This document shows positions 16,598 to 26,138 of a stretch of DNA of 64,000 bases, one piece after another. Numbering within the stretch: position 1 is the stretch's first letter; each line of letters starts with the position of its first letter. The notes beneath the pieces are model-generated. The model was not told where the DNA came from. It did no database searches and was given only the letters and a program-made list of their open reading frames with translations. This DNA comes from Kumtagia sp964244725 (GTDB lineage Bacteria > Pseudomonadota > Alphaproteobacteria > Rhizobiales > Rhizobiaceae), in NCBI GenBank assembly GCA_964244725.1, contig CAXTJQ010000014.1, forward strand, positions 49,513-113,512, given 5' to 3'. The position numbers and the translations under genes were made by a program.

Positions 16598-18943
16598 TTA
16601 GCGGCGCGCCTTGCGCTTCGGCGCCGTCGCGGCGCCGAAAGGCCAGACGGTATTGGACATTGTTTCGATGCCGGCCGCCGACAGGGCGGCCCCGAACAGA
16701 AAGCCCTGGACGAGATCGGGCTTCACCTCGTCGGCCAGGATCTTGAACTGGTCGAAGGTTTCGACGCCCTCGATCGTGATCGCCAGGCCGAGCGGACGCG
16801 ACAGGTTGACGATGCCCTTGAGCAGGTCGAGCGAACGCCGGCTATGGGTCACGTCGATGAGGAAGCTGCGGTCGATCTTGATCTTGTCGAGCGGCAGGGT
16901 GTGGAGATAGCTCAGGCTGGAATATCCGGTGCCGAAATCGTCGAGCGCGATGCGGATCCCGAGCGCCCGCATCTCGGATATATACTGCCGCGTCAGCGTC
17001 TTGTCGTCGAGCAGCGCGGTTTCGGTGACTTCGATTTCGAGGCGCGACGGATCGAGGCCCGTCGCCACCAGCGTGTCGCGCACCCGGTCGACGATGTCGC
17101 GGTTGCGGAAATCCCGCGCCGATAGATTGACCGATACGCCGATCTGGCCGGGCCATCTGGCGCATTCGCCGCATGCCGCCTCGAGCACGAACGCGCTGAT
17201 TTCCGAAATGATTCCCATCTCCTCGGCCAACGGGATGAAGATCGCCGGCGACACGGGTCCGAGGTCGGGGTGGTCCCAGCGGCAGAGCGCCTCGCAGCTC
17301 GAAATCCGCATCGTGTCGACCGCGATGATCGGCTGATAGACCACCCGAAGACCGCGCATCTGGATTGCCTGGCGCAGGTCGGCCTTCATCAGCTGTCGGT
17401 TGCGGAAGGCGGCGTCCATCGCCGATTCGAACAGCCGCCAGTCGTTCTTGCCCAATTCCTTGGCCTTATAGAGCGCGAGATCGGCCTTGACGATCATTTG
17501 GTCGAGATCGGCGTCCTTGACGCGCGACAGAACCGCGCCGCCGCTGATCTGCACCCGCAGCAGATGGCCGGCGACATCCACCTCGCCCTGCAGCCCGGCG
17601 AAAATCCGGTCGAGGATCTGCTTCAGGTGGCTCTCGTCCTCGACTTTGTCGAGGAAGATCACGAATTCGTCGCCGCCGAAACGGCTGACCTTGACGGTCT
17701 CGCTGGCGAAGGCCGCGAGCTTCTCGGCGACCGCGTAGATCAGCCCGTCGCCGATCGGATGGCCGAGCGTGTCGTTGACGCTTTTGAAGTCGTCCATGTC
17801 GAGCAGGACGACGGCGCAAAGCCGCCCGCCCTCGCCGCCGCCCAGCGCCTCGCTGACGATCTCGTGGAAGTAGGCGCGGATCGGCAACCCGGTCAGGCTG
17901 TCGTAGCGCGCCATGTTGCGGATCTTCTCCTCGCTCTGGACGCGGGCGGTGACGTCCTCGAAGGTGATGACGCCGAGTTCCTGGCTGCCCTCGCGCGCCG
18001 AGAACTCGTAGTGCTGGCCGTTGGTGAAGGAGACGAGCACCTTGCGGCTGCGGCCTTCGCTCAGCGCGCGGGTCAACTGGCCCTCAACGAAGCGGCAATC
18101 CTTGGCGTCGAGCATGCCGCCCGCCACGCCGCGCATCAGCAGGGAATGGATCGAGCGGCCGAGCAGCGCTTCGGGCGTCCTCATCGACATCAGATGCGCC
18201 GCCTCGGCGTTGGCTACGATCACCTTGCCGTTGGGGCCAAGCATGACGAGGCCGTGCGACATGGTGTTGAGCGCGCGGTTGAAGCGCTGCGCCAGCCTGT
18301 TGGCCTTTGCCTCCTGCGAAAGCGCCTTGAACAGGACGCCGCGCACCAGGGCGGCGAAGCGCTTGATCGCCCAGAAGGTCGGGATCGACATCAGGCCGAG
18401 CGTGACATTGTAGGGGTCGCCGCGCAGGATGACGCCGAGCGACATCGGCCACGTCATCGTCGCGATGAACACCAGCACCATGCGCGGCGAGCCGTAATTG
18501 CGGCCCGAGATCGACGTGGCCGACGCCAGCGTGACTGAAATCGACGCGATCTCGGCGAAGCCGTCATGCGCCCAGTAGATGCCGAGGAAGCAGAAGATGC
18601 CGAGCATCAGGCCATGCATGGCGCCGTAGAAGATGTAGTCGTTCTCGCGCCGCCGCGCTTCGTCCCAATCCAGCGGCGGGGGGGCGTTGCGGTATTTGTG
18701 CATGTTGCGCAGGCGAAGGACGGCGACCGCCATGAAGCCGCCCGCCAGGTACAGATAGATGACCTGGTTGGTCTTGATGTAGACGAGGCAGACGAGGATG
18801 ATCTGCGAGACGAAACCGACGGAAAGCGTCAGACCGTCGCGGAAAAGCGTTTCCACGAACGGGATATAGATTTCGACCGGATAGTCGCTCTTTCGTCTCG
18901 TTGGCACGCCGCACCCGGACCTTTCAAGTCCGAGCAGTGGCAT
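16598..18943 (-). CDS. Membrane-anchored PAS-GGDEF-EAL protein
   Basis: A 781-residue cyclic-di-GMP enzyme in the inner membrane. Residues 40-200 hold five to six hydrophobic helices, a sensor region I cannot name. A PAS-like domain follows (about 220-335, with ALNTMSHGLVMLGPNGKVIVAN). The GGDEF domain (345-500) has an intact GGDEF at 423-427 (SRFGGDEFVIF); the EAL domain (520-765) has EAL at 551-553, NLSARDF, LDDFGTGYSSLSYL and EGVETFDQ, all key residues present. Synthesis and breakdown of c-di-GMP are therefore both possible. No partner gene is adjacent. Confidence 0.92.
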   Translation of the reverse strand: MPLLGLERSGCGVPTRRKSDYPVEIYIPFVETLFRDGLTLSVGFVSQIILVCLVYIKTNQVIYLYLAGGFMAVAVLRLRNMHKYRNAPPPLDWDEARRRENDYIFYGAMHGLMLGIFCFLGIYWAHDGFAEIASISVTLASATSISGRNYGSPRMVLVFIATMTWPMSLGVILRGDPYNVTLGLMSIPTFWAIKRFAALVRGVLFKALSQEAKANRLAQRFNRALNTMSHGLVMLGPNGKVIVANAEAAHLMSMRTPEALLGRSIHSLLMRGVAGGMLDAKDCRFVEGQLTRALSEGRSRKVLVSFTNGQHYEFSAREGSQELGVITFEDVTARVQSEEKIRNMARYDSLTGLPIRAYFHEIVSEALGGGEGGRLCAVVLLDMDDFKSVNDTLGHPIGDGLIYAVAEKLAAFASETVKVSRFGGDEFVIFLDKVEDESHLKQILDRIFAGLQGEVDVAGHLLRVQISGGAVLSRVKDADLDQMIVKADLALYKAKELGKNDWRLFESAMDAAFRNRQLMKADLRQAIQMRGLRVVYQPIIAVDTMRISSCEALCRWDHPDLGPVSPAIFIPLAEEMGIISEISAFVLEAACGECARWPGQIGVSVNLSARDFRNRDIVDRVRDTLVATGLDPSRLEIEVTETALLDDKTLTRQYISEMRALGIRIALDDFGTGYSSLSYLHTLPLDKIKIDRSFLIDVTHSRRSLDLLKGIVNLSRPLGLAITIEGVETFDQFKILADEVKPDLVQGFLFGAALSAAGIETMSNTVWPFGAATAPKRKARR

Positions 18944-19108
18944 AGTCCGCTTAAGAAAGGCTTAGAAGTCCGGTGTTTCCAGGGTTGTCAAGGCTTGCGG
19001 CCGGCCTTGGAGACGGGTTTGCCACAATCTGGTAAACGCGTGGTTGGCTGCTCCCGAACGCCGTTTCGCGGGTATGACCGGGCGATTGCGTCCTTGTCGA
19101 ACGACGGC

Positions 19109-19633
19109 CTAGGCTGGGCAGGGGCCGGTTCCGCCTTCGATCTTGCCGTCCGGATGGCCGGCGAGTTCGGGATTCGGCGTATAGCCCGGCCCGACGACCA
19201 GCGGTCTGTCCGGCAGCGAGTCGGCCTGATTTTGGGACGACGTCATCGTCGTTTCGATGGTCTGAAGCAGCACGCCGCCCGAGGCCTCGATGCGGATGGC
19301 GACCGAGTAGGGTCTGTCCTTGACGACGCAGCGCAGAGGCGGGCTGACGATCGTCGTCTTCGGCGCGTTGGGCCAGATCTTCTGTTCCACGACGATCGGA
19401 TCGCCGCCGGCGGGATCCTCGAATTGGGCGACGGCCGTCTCGCCGTCGCCGACCGGCCGGAGCGGCTTGATGTTGACCAGGTAGGTGGCGGTCGCGACGC
19501 GGTAGTTGAAGACGAAGAGCTTGCCGTCCAGTTCGAAATACTCGCCTTCGCCGCCCGTGTCGCGGCAGGCGGCAAGCGCCAGGGCCGACAGTGGCAGTAT
19601 GGCGACCCACGCTCCCCATCGACTCCTAGGCAT
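19109..19633 (-). CDS. Small lipoprotein of unknown function
   Basis: A 174-residue protein with a lipoprotein signal peptide (MPRSRWGAWVAILPLSALAL then the lipobox LAAC, Cys23). The mature part shows strand-rich sequence (YFELDGKLFVFNYRVATATY; VAIRIEASGGVLLQTIETTM) and ends in a cysteine-containing tail. I do not recognise a family. Its ATG overlaps the end of the CGNR regulator gene by 8 bp, so the two are cotranscribed. Confidence 0.75.
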   Translation of the reverse strand: MPRSRWGAWVAILPLSALALAACRDTGGEGEYFELDGKLFVFNYRVATATYLVNIKPLRPVGDGETAVAQFEDPAGGDPIVVEQKIWPNAPKTTIVSPPLRCVVKDRPYSVAIRIEASGGVLLQTIETTMTSSQNQADSLPDRPLVVGPGYTPNPELAGHPDGKIEGGTGPCPA

Positions 19634-20219
19634 GATGCGCCTCCGCGCTCTTGCGCCGTCCGTAGTGGCGTCTCGCCTTCTGGCGGTTGCCGCAGACCGC
19701 CATATCGCACCAGACCCGGCTGCGGTTGCGGCTCTCGTCGAGGAACAGCCAGCGGCAATTGGCGCAGATCCGGACGCGCTCGGCGCGCGGCGCTGGCAGC
19801 AGCGAAAGCGCTGAAAAGGCGAGCGCCGCCCGGAACGGGACAGCGCCAGGCCCGTCGCCGATCGGCCCGCCGATCCGCATCGGTTCGCTGCGCAGCGCAT
19901 CCGCGCACGCGAAGAGCAGCGCGGAGAGGTCCTTCCCGTCCATGCCGCCGTCGAGCGCGTTGGCGCGGAACAGCCGGTCCGTCGCTTCCCGGAGTGGCAG
20001 GATCATCGGCGCCTCGTCACCAGGATCGCCAACCGACAGGGTGCGGTCCTTCAGTTCAGCGGCGCGGTGGCGCGACGCCGCGAGCGCGAAACGGGCAATC
20101 TCGGCCGGATCGGCAAAGCGATCGAAGCTCTCGGCGCCGCCGCGCAGGACGACCGTGTTGGCGACATCGAGCGCGAGCGCGCCGCCGGAAAAGCGATGCG
20201 GCGTCCAGGAAACGGTCAT
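19626..20219 (-). CDS. CGNR zinc-finger (ABATE domain) regulator
   Basis: A 197-residue probable stress-type transcription regulator. The N-terminal ABATE domain starts with GGALALDVANTVVLRGG (residues 12-28); the C-terminal CGNR zinc finger has CANCRWLFLDESRNRSRVWC followed by MAVCGNRQKARRHY, giving four Cys ligands and the family's CGNR motif. It is divergent from the LivH-like permease gene across only 64 bp, which holds the arms TCTAAC (20228) and GTTAGA (20254), a possible operator. Confidence 0.88.
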   Translation of the reverse strand: MTVSWTPHRFSGGALALDVANTVVLRGGAESFDRFADPAEIARFALAASRHRAAELKDRTLSVGDPGDEAPMILPLREATDRLFRANALDGGMDGKDLSALLFACADALRSEPMRIGGPIGDGPGAVPFRAALAFSALSLLPAPRAERVRICANCRWLFLDESRNRSRVWCDMAVCGNRQKARRHYGRRKSAEAHHA

Positions 20220-20283
20220 GGCGCTAATCTAACCATCGTTTCGTCTTTGACAAGTTAGAACGGCTGACGCATTTTGCGGTCGC

Positions 20284-21195
20284 ATGCTCTTTTTCGCGCA
20301 GCAATGCCTCAATGGCCTGCATATCGGCGCGATCTACGCCCTGCTCGCCTTCGGCTACGCGCTGATCAACGGAGTGCTGCACAGGACCAACCTCGCCCAT
20401 GGCGCGATCTTCGGATTCACGGGACAGCTGTTCATCCTGATCGCCGTGTTCGGCTGGCGGGTTTTATGGTTGACGCTTCCCGCGACGCTGGCGCTGGCGC
20501 TCTTCGCGGCGCTTCTCTACGCCGCGCTGATCGCCGCGATGCTGTCGCGGTCGGTGTTCGAACGGCTTGCCGCCCGGTCGGCGAACACGATCGTGGCGGC
20601 GACGCTCGGCGTCTCGCTGGTGTTGATGGAGCTTGGGCGGATCGCGGCCGACACCCATGATTTCTGGCTGCCGCCGCTGCTTTCGTCGCCGATCGTCTTT
20701 GCCGGCGACGCGCGCTACCGGGTCACGCTGACGGTGATGCAGGCCGTCAACGGCTTGGCGTCTGCGCTGGCGGTCGCCGTCGCCGCCCGCGCCATGGCGC
20801 GCACCGCCTTCGGCCGCCGCTGGCAGGCCGTTAGCGACGATTTGGCCGCGGCCGCCATGTGCGGCGTCGACATCGCTCTGGTGTTTCGGCAGACGGTCGT
20901 TGCCGGCGGCTTGCTGGCCGGCCTGAGCGGCATCCTGGCGGCGCTCTATTTCGGCAATATCGGGTTTGGGGCAGGCATGGTCTTCGGGCTCAAGATCCTG
21001 TTCGTGACCGCCGTCGGGGGCTACCGGGCGCCTGCGCGCGCGGCTTTCGGCGGCCTGCTCTTCGGCATCGCCGAATCCCTCTGGGCGGGATATTTTCCGA
21101 TCGAATGGCGCGACGCCTGGATCCTGGCCTTCCTGGTCGCGCTCCTGATCCTTCGGCCGCGGGCGGACGCGGAGGCCGCCCGCGGCGGGCGATGA
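20284..21195 (+). CDS. LivH-type ABC transporter permease, orphan
   Basis: Inner-membrane permease of 303 residues in the branched-chain amino acid (LivH) family: QQCLNGLHIGAIYALLAFGYALINGVL at the start, about eight helices, and a GLLAGLSGILAALYFGNIGFGAGMVFGLKILFVTAVGG cytoplasmic-loop region in two stretches near residues 215-250. LivM, LivG, LivF and a binding protein, which normally accompany it, are absent on both sides. It ends 150 bp before the TRAP genes and starts 64 bp from the divergent CGNR gene. The substrate is unknown. Confidence 0.85.
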   Translation: MLFFAQQCLNGLHIGAIYALLAFGYALINGVLHRTNLAHGAIFGFTGQLFILIAVFGWRVLWLTLPATLALALFAALLYAALIAAMLSRSVFERLAARSANTIVAATLGVSLVLMELGRIAADTHDFWLPPLLSSPIVFAGDARYRVTLTVMQAVNGLASALAVAVAARAMARTAFGRRWQAVSDDLAAAAMCGVDIALVFRQTVVAGGLLAGLSGILAALYFGNIGFGAGMVFGLKILFVTAVGGYRAPARAAFGGLLFGIAESLWAGYFPIEWRDAWILAFLVALLILRPRADAEAARGGR

Positions 21196-21345
21196 GCCTG
21201 GCCGACGAAAGTCTGACGGGGGCGTGGCCTGCACGCCTCGCAACCATGTTGACGGCCCCCTCTCTGCCGGCCTACCGATGACCAGCAGATCGGCGGCGGA
21301 CCGTGGGGACACGCAGCCGGCATGCTTGGACTGGGAGGAGACCGG

Positions 21346-21930
21346 ATGGGCGGATTGCTCGCGCTTGCGCGCGCCATCGACCGCGTCAACGAATTCATCG
21401 GGAAATGGGTCAGCTGGCTGATCCTCGCCGCCGTGCTCGTCGCCGCGATCAACGCCGTGATCCGCAAGGTTTTCAACGTCTCGTCGAACGCCTGGCTCGA
21501 ACTGCAATGGTATCTGTTCGGCGGCGCCTTCATGCTGGCCGCCGCCTACACGCTGAAGCAGAACGAGCACATCCGCATCGATGTCGTCTACGCGAAGTTC
21601 CCGCGCCGGGTGCAGCACTGGATCGACCTCTTCGGACACACCGTGTTCCTGATGCCGTTCGTGCTGCTGATGGTCTATCTCCTCGCCCCCTACGTCCGCA
21701 TGTCCTTCATGAACGGCGAATATTCGCCCAATGCCGGCGGCCTGATCGTCTGGCCCGCGAAGGCTATCCTGCTGGTCGGGTTCACGCAGCTCGCGTTCCA
21801 GGGCATTTCGGAAATCATCAAGAAGATTGCGATCATGCGCGGCGACATGGCCGATCCGAACCCGTTCGTTTCCGCCCACGAGCAGGCCGAGATCGACGCC
21901 AGGGCGCTGATCGAGGACCTTCGCGCATGA
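21346..21930 (+). CDS. dctQ: TRAP transporter small permease (TakQ/DctQ)
   Basis: Four-helix small membrane subunit (194 residues) of a tripartite ATP-independent periplasmic transporter. WLILAAVLVAAINAVIRKVF, NAWLELQWYLFGGAFMLAAA (the conserved Trp/Glu helix) and LKQNEHIRIDVVYAKFP match DctQ. GGAG lies five bases before the ATG at 21346; the earlier ATG at 21322 lacks one. It overlaps dctM by ATGA. The large size and likeness of the linked binding protein to TakP suggest an alpha-keto-acid or related carboxylate system. Confidence 0.9.
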   Translation: MGGLLALARAIDRVNEFIGKWVSWLILAAVLVAAINAVIRKVFNVSSNAWLELQWYLFGGAFMLAAAYTLKQNEHIRIDVVYAKFPRRVQHWIDLFGHTVFLMPFVLLMVYLLAPYVRMSFMNGEYSPNAGGLIVWPAKAILLVGFTQLAFQGISEIIKKIAIMRGDMADPNPFVSAHEQAEIDARALIEDLRA

Positions 21931-23645
21931 TCGAATTCATCGCGCAGAACATGGCTCCGATCATGTTCGTGTCGCTGATCGCCTTCCTGCTTCTCGGCTA
22001 TCCGGTCGCCTTCTCCCTCGCCGCCGCCGGCCTCGTCTTTTTCGCGATCGGCGTGGAAATGACGCCCTATGCGAACGGTGCGATCAATCTCGACTGGCCG
22101 CTGCTCTATGCCTTGCCGGACAATTATTACGGCAATCGCGTGATGTCGAACGACGTGCTGCTCGCCATCCCGTTCTTTACCTTCATGGGCATCGTGCTGG
22201 AGCGGTCCGGCATGGCCGAGGATCTGCTCGACACGGTCGGCCAGCTGTTCGGGCCGATCCGGGGCGGCCTCGCCTACGCCGTCATCCTGGTCGGCGCATT
22301 GCTCGCCGCCACCACGGGCGTCGTCGCCGCCTCGGTCATCGCGATGGGCCTGATCTCGCTGCCGATCATGCTGCGCTACGGCTACGACCGCAGCGCCGCG
22401 TCGGGCGTCATCGCCGCGTCGGGGACGCTGGCGCAGATCATCCCGCCGTCGCTGGTGCTGATCATTCTCGCCGACCAGCTCGGCAAGTCGGTCGGCGACA
22501 TGTATGCCGGCGCGCTGATGCCGGGTCTTGTGCTTACCGGCCTCTACCTCCTGTACGTGCTGGCGATGACGATCGTCAGGCCGGCTTCGATGCCCGCGCT
22601 GCCGCTCGAGGCGAGAACGCTCGGGTCGGGCGTGACATCGCTGCTGGTTTCCGTGCTGATCGCGACGGGCATTACCTATGGCGCCTATCATGCGCTGCGT
22701 CCGTCGCAGGGGGCCAACGCCGACATCTGGGCCGCCGTGGTCGGCGTCGGCGCGATCTACGCCGCCGCGATCGCCGACAAGTCGTTCGGCATCGGCCTGA
22801 TGTCGCGTCTCGCCCAACAGGTCGTCGTCGTGCTCATTCCGCCGCTGGCGCTGGTCTTCCTCGTGCTCGGCACCATCTTCCTCGGCATCGCCACGCCGAC
22901 CGAGGGCGGCGCCATGGGCGCCGTCGGCGCGCTGCTCATGGCCATGGCCAAACGCCGGTTCTCGACGGACCTGCTGCGCCAGGCTTTGACCTCGACCACC
23001 CGCCTGTCGTCCTTCGTTCTGTTCATCCTGATCGGCGCGCGCGCCTTCTCGCTGACCTTCTACGGCGTGAACGGCGACGACTGGGTCGAGCATCTGCTGA
23101 CCTCGCTGCCCGGCGGGCAGACGGGCTTCCTGATCGCGGTCAACGCCCTTGTCTTCTTCCTCGCCTTCTTCCTCGACTATTTCGAGCTCGCCTTCATCAT
23201 CGTGCCCCTGCTCGCCTTTCCGGCCGAGAAGCTCGGAATCGACCTGATCTGGCTCGGCGTCCTTCTCGGCGTCAACATGCAGACGAGCTTCATGCATCCG
23301 CCCTTCGGCTTCGCGCTGTTCTACCTGCGCTCGGTCGCGGCGCGCGCGCCCTATCTCGACCGGCTGACGGGCAAGCGGATCGCGCCGGTCACGACCGGGC
23401 AGATCTACTGGGGCGCGGTCCCCTTCGTCTGCATCCAGGTGCTGATGATCGGCCTCGTTATCGCCTTCCCGCAGATGGTCCTTCGCTACAAGGACAAGCC
23501 GGTCGCCCCCGCCGACGGCTCGGCCGCGCCTGCGCCCGGGGCGGCTCCGGGCGACGAATTGAGCCGGCCGCCGAGCTTCGGCGACGCGCCGGCGCGGCCG
23601 GCCCAGCCCGCGAACGATCTTTCAAAACCGCCGGCTTTCGATTGA
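21927..23645 (+). CDS. dctM: TRAP transporter large permease (TakM/DctM)
   Basis: Sodium-coupled transport subunit of 572 residues with roughly 12-14 helices, longer than typical DctM (about 430) because of an extra central region and a cytoplasmic tail. GYPVAFSLAAAGLVFFAIG, LLAIPFFTFMGIVLERSGMAEDLL and SGTLAQIIPPSLVLIILADQLG are the N-half signatures; ATPTEGGAMGAVGALLMA the C-half counterpart. The tail after residue 530 is Pro/Ala-rich and carries two near-identical ends, LSRPPSFGD and LSKPPAFD. It starts at the ATG overlapping the dctQ stop. Confidence 0.92.
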   Translation: MIEFIAQNMAPIMFVSLIAFLLLGYPVAFSLAAAGLVFFAIGVEMTPYANGAINLDWPLLYALPDNYYGNRVMSNDVLLAIPFFTFMGIVLERSGMAEDLLDTVGQLFGPIRGGLAYAVILVGALLAATTGVVAASVIAMGLISLPIMLRYGYDRSAASGVIAASGTLAQIIPPSLVLIILADQLGKSVGDMYAGALMPGLVLTGLYLLYVLAMTIVRPASMPALPLEARTLGSGVTSLLVSVLIATGITYGAYHALRPSQGANADIWAAVVGVGAIYAAAIADKSFGIGLMSRLAQQVVVVLIPPLALVFLVLGTIFLGIATPTEGGAMGAVGALLMAMAKRRFSTDLLRQALTSTTRLSSFVLFILIGARAFSLTFYGVNGDDWVEHLLTSLPGGQTGFLIAVNALVFFLAFFLDYFELAFIIVPLLAFPAEKLGIDLIWLGVLLGVNMQTSFMHPPFGFALFYLRSVAARAPYLDRLTGKRIAPVTTGQIYWGAVPFVCIQVLMIGLVIAFPQMVLRYKDKPVAPADGSAAPAPGAAPGDELSRPPSFGDAPARPAQPANDLSKPPAFD

Positions 23646-23658
23646 TGGGGATGCGGCG

Positions 23659-24684
23659 ATGAAGGCGGTCCGGTTCATGGCGGTCGGCGAGATCGAACTC
23701 CGCGACGTCGACAAGCCGTCGCCCGGCCCGGATGATTTGCTGGTGCGGGTCGAGGCTTGCGGCATCTGCGGTACGGACCGTCATATCCTGCACGGCGAGT
23801 TTCCATCGCGGCCGCCGGTCACGCTCGGCCACGAATTCTGCGGCATCGTCGAAGCCCGGGGCGACAGAGTGACCGATTTCGCGATCGGCCAGCGCGTGAC
23901 GGGCGATCCCAACATCGCCTGCGGCCTGTGCCCGCAATGCCGCGAAGGGCGGGTCAACCTCTGCGTGAGGCTTGAAGCGATCGGCATCCACCGCGACGGC
24001 GGCTTCGCCGACTATGTGCTCGTGCCGCAAAAGCAGGCGTTCGCTCTCCCGGCCGGTCTCCCGCCGCTGCATGGCGCGTTCTGCGAGCCGTTGGCCTGCT
24101 GCATCCACGGCGTCGACATGGCGGCCATCCGCACCGGCATGTCGGTCATCGTGCTCGGCGGCGGGGTCATCGGCATGCTGGTGGTCCAGCTGGCGCGGCT
24201 GGCCGGCGCGACGCGGGTTGTGCTGGCGACGCGGCAGGCGAGAAAGCGCGACCTGGCCGCGGCGCTCGGCGCGACCGCGACGATCGATCCGACTTTGGGC
24301 GACGTGGTTGAGATGACGGCAGGCCCCGGCGGGCTGCTGCCGGGCGGCGCGGACGTGGTGTTCGAATGCGCCGGCGTCGCCGAGACCGTCGCCCAGGCGC
24401 CGCGTCTGGCAAAACGCGGCGGCGGCGCCGTCATCCTCGGCGTTCTGGCGCCCGACATCCGCGTCGAGATCGCGCCCTTCGATATTCTGGTGCGCGAGGT
24501 CAGGATCGTCGGCTCGTTCATCAATCCGCACACCCAGGCCCGCGCCGCCGACTTGATCGCTTCGGGCGCGATCGAGGTCGAGCCGCTGATCTCGCGGGTC
24601 GTGAGCCTCGCGCAGGCAGCCGGGATCATCGCCGGGCCGGCGCCGCCCGGCGAGATCAGGGCGATCGTGGTTCCGTCGGGCTGA
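23659..24684 (+). CDS. Zinc-dependent medium-chain dehydrogenase
   Basis: NAD(P)-dependent alcohol/polyol dehydrogenase of 341 residues. Catalytic zinc ligands are C34 in EACGICGTDRHI, H-E in TLGHEFCGIVE, and a downstream Glu in CEPLACCIHG; the structural zinc cluster is CGLCPQCREGRVNLC. The nucleotide fold is VIVLGGGVIGMLVVQLA. It most resembles the sorbitol/threonine dehydrogenase branch. It starts 13 bp after dctM, so it probably works on the compound imported by the TRAP transporter, oxidising an alcohol to or from a keto compound. Confidence 0.88.
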   Translation: MKAVRFMAVGEIELRDVDKPSPGPDDLLVRVEACGICGTDRHILHGEFPSRPPVTLGHEFCGIVEARGDRVTDFAIGQRVTGDPNIACGLCPQCREGRVNLCVRLEAIGIHRDGGFADYVLVPQKQAFALPAGLPPLHGAFCEPLACCIHGVDMAAIRTGMSVIVLGGGVIGMLVVQLARLAGATRVVLATRQARKRDLAAALGATATIDPTLGDVVEMTAGPGGLLPGGADVVFECAGVAETVAQAPRLAKRGGGAVILGVLAPDIRVEIAPFDILVREVRIVGSFINPHTQARAADLIASGAIEVEPLISRVVSLAQAAGIIAGPAPPGEIRAIVVPSG

Positions 24685-24743
24685 CCGCGCCCGCGCGCCG
24701 ACCATCGCAACGCGAGGATTGCCGATCCGGATCCCGGGCCAAA

Positions 24744-25850
24744 TCAGAGCTTACCGTTGCGCTGCTGGATCATCATGAACGTATCGAAATTGTATTCCGC
24801 CACCTGCGCCCAGAGGAAATGCTCCTTGCGGAACGCCTTGATCGATTCCCAGATGATCTTGAAGCCCGGGTTCCCGGCTTCCATCTCGGCATAGACCTCG
24901 TTCGCCTTCTCGAAGCAGGCGGCGAGGATTTCGGGGCTGAACGGCCGCAACTGGGCGCCGCCGGCGACCAGCGAACGGACCGCAGCCGGGTTCAGGAAAT
25001 CGTATTTCTGCAGCATGTTGGCGTCGGCTGCCTGCGCGGCCGTGCGCACCAGCGATTTATAGGCCGGCGTCAACTCGTCGTATTTCGTCTTGTTGAACAG
25101 CAGGTGCACCGTCGGACCGCCCTCCCACCAGCCCGGGTAGTAATAATAAGGCGCGACCTTCTGGAAGCCGAGCTTCTGGTCGTCGTAGGGCCCGACCCAT
25201 TCGGCCGCGTCGATCGTGCCCTTCTCGAGCGCCGGATAGATGTCGCCGCCGGCGATTTGCTGCGGCACGACGCCCAGCCGTTCGACGACCTTGCCGGCAA
25301 AACCGCCGATACGCATCTTGAGGCCGGATAGGTCGGCCACGGTGTTGATTTCCTTGCGGAACCATCCGCCCATCTGGACGCCGGTATTGCCGCCGGGGAG
25401 GCCGAACAGGCCTTGCTTGGCGAGGAATTCGTTGAACAGGTCGATGCCGCCGCCGTGATAGTGCCAGGCGTTCATGCCGCGCGCGTTGAGCGCGAACGGA
25501 ACGGCGGCGCCGAGCGCCCAGGTCGGGTCCTTGCCCCAGAAATAATAGGAGACCGTGTGGCAGGCCTCGACCGTTCCCGCCGTCACGGCGTCGGCCGCCT
25601 GCAGCCCGGGCACCAGTTCGCCGGCCGCGAACACCTGCACCTGGAAATTGCCGTCGGTCGCCTCGGACAGCATCTTGGAAAAGACTTCGGCGCCGCCATA
25701 GATCGTGTCGAGAGACTTCGGGAACGAGGATGTCAGCCGCCACGTCACCTTCGGATTGGACTGGGCGATGGCTGGCGCGGCGAGCGCCGTGGCGGCGACC
25801 GCGCCCACGCTCGTCGTGCCGGCTTTGCGAATGAATGAGCGACGATCCAT
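24744..25850 (-). CDS. takP: TRAP transporter binding protein, TakP-like
   Basis: Periplasmic solute receptor of 368 residues. The N-terminus MDRRSFIRKAG is a twin-arginine-type signal with cleavage after APAIA. The mature protein reads VTWRLTSSFPKSLDTIYGGAE, FPGGNTGVQMGGWFRKEINT-like sequence (here LPGGNTGVQMGGWF), RIGGFAGKVVERLGVVPQQ and GTIDAAEWVGPYDD, which from memory closely follows TakP of Rhodobacter, a sodium-dependent alpha-keto-acid receptor. GGAGG lies just before the ATG. It is convergent with the dctQ-dctM-dehydrogenase unit; the pieces must act together although they are on opposite strands. Confidence 0.9.
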   Translation of the reverse strand: MDRRSFIRKAGTTSVGAVAATALAAPAIAQSNPKVTWRLTSSFPKSLDTIYGGAEVFSKMLSEATDGNFQVQVFAAGELVPGLQAADAVTAGTVEACHTVSYYFWGKDPTWALGAAVPFALNARGMNAWHYHGGGIDLFNEFLAKQGLFGLPGGNTGVQMGGWFRKEINTVADLSGLKMRIGGFAGKVVERLGVVPQQIAGGDIYPALEKGTIDAAEWVGPYDDQKLGFQKVAPYYYYPGWWEGGPTVHLLFNKTKYDELTPAYKSLVRTAAQAADANMLQKYDFLNPAAVRSLVAGGAQLRPFSPEILAACFEKANEVYAEMEAGNPGFKIIWESIKAFRKEHFLWAQVAEYNFDTFMMIQQRNGKL

Positions 25851-26138
25851 AGGTTCCTCCCTTTCGGATCAGTTGACGATGCGGCTTTGAACCCCGGCCA
25901 TGAAGGAGCCGTTGATTTTCCCCGATCGAGGACCGCACAATACAGCCAGAAGGTCCCAAGTCCAGCGCGATGGCGGCCGGCGCGGCCGGCGCCCGTCAGC
26001 ATATGCGCCGCGCGGCGCACGGCTTGGGACTATGGTCGCGACGCCGGCAGCGGCCTTCGTGCCGAGGCGCAGGCCGTGGCAATTCCCGACGCGATGGCGT
26101 ATTTTCTGGCCAGGGTTCAGTCAGAAATGGAAGCCGCC

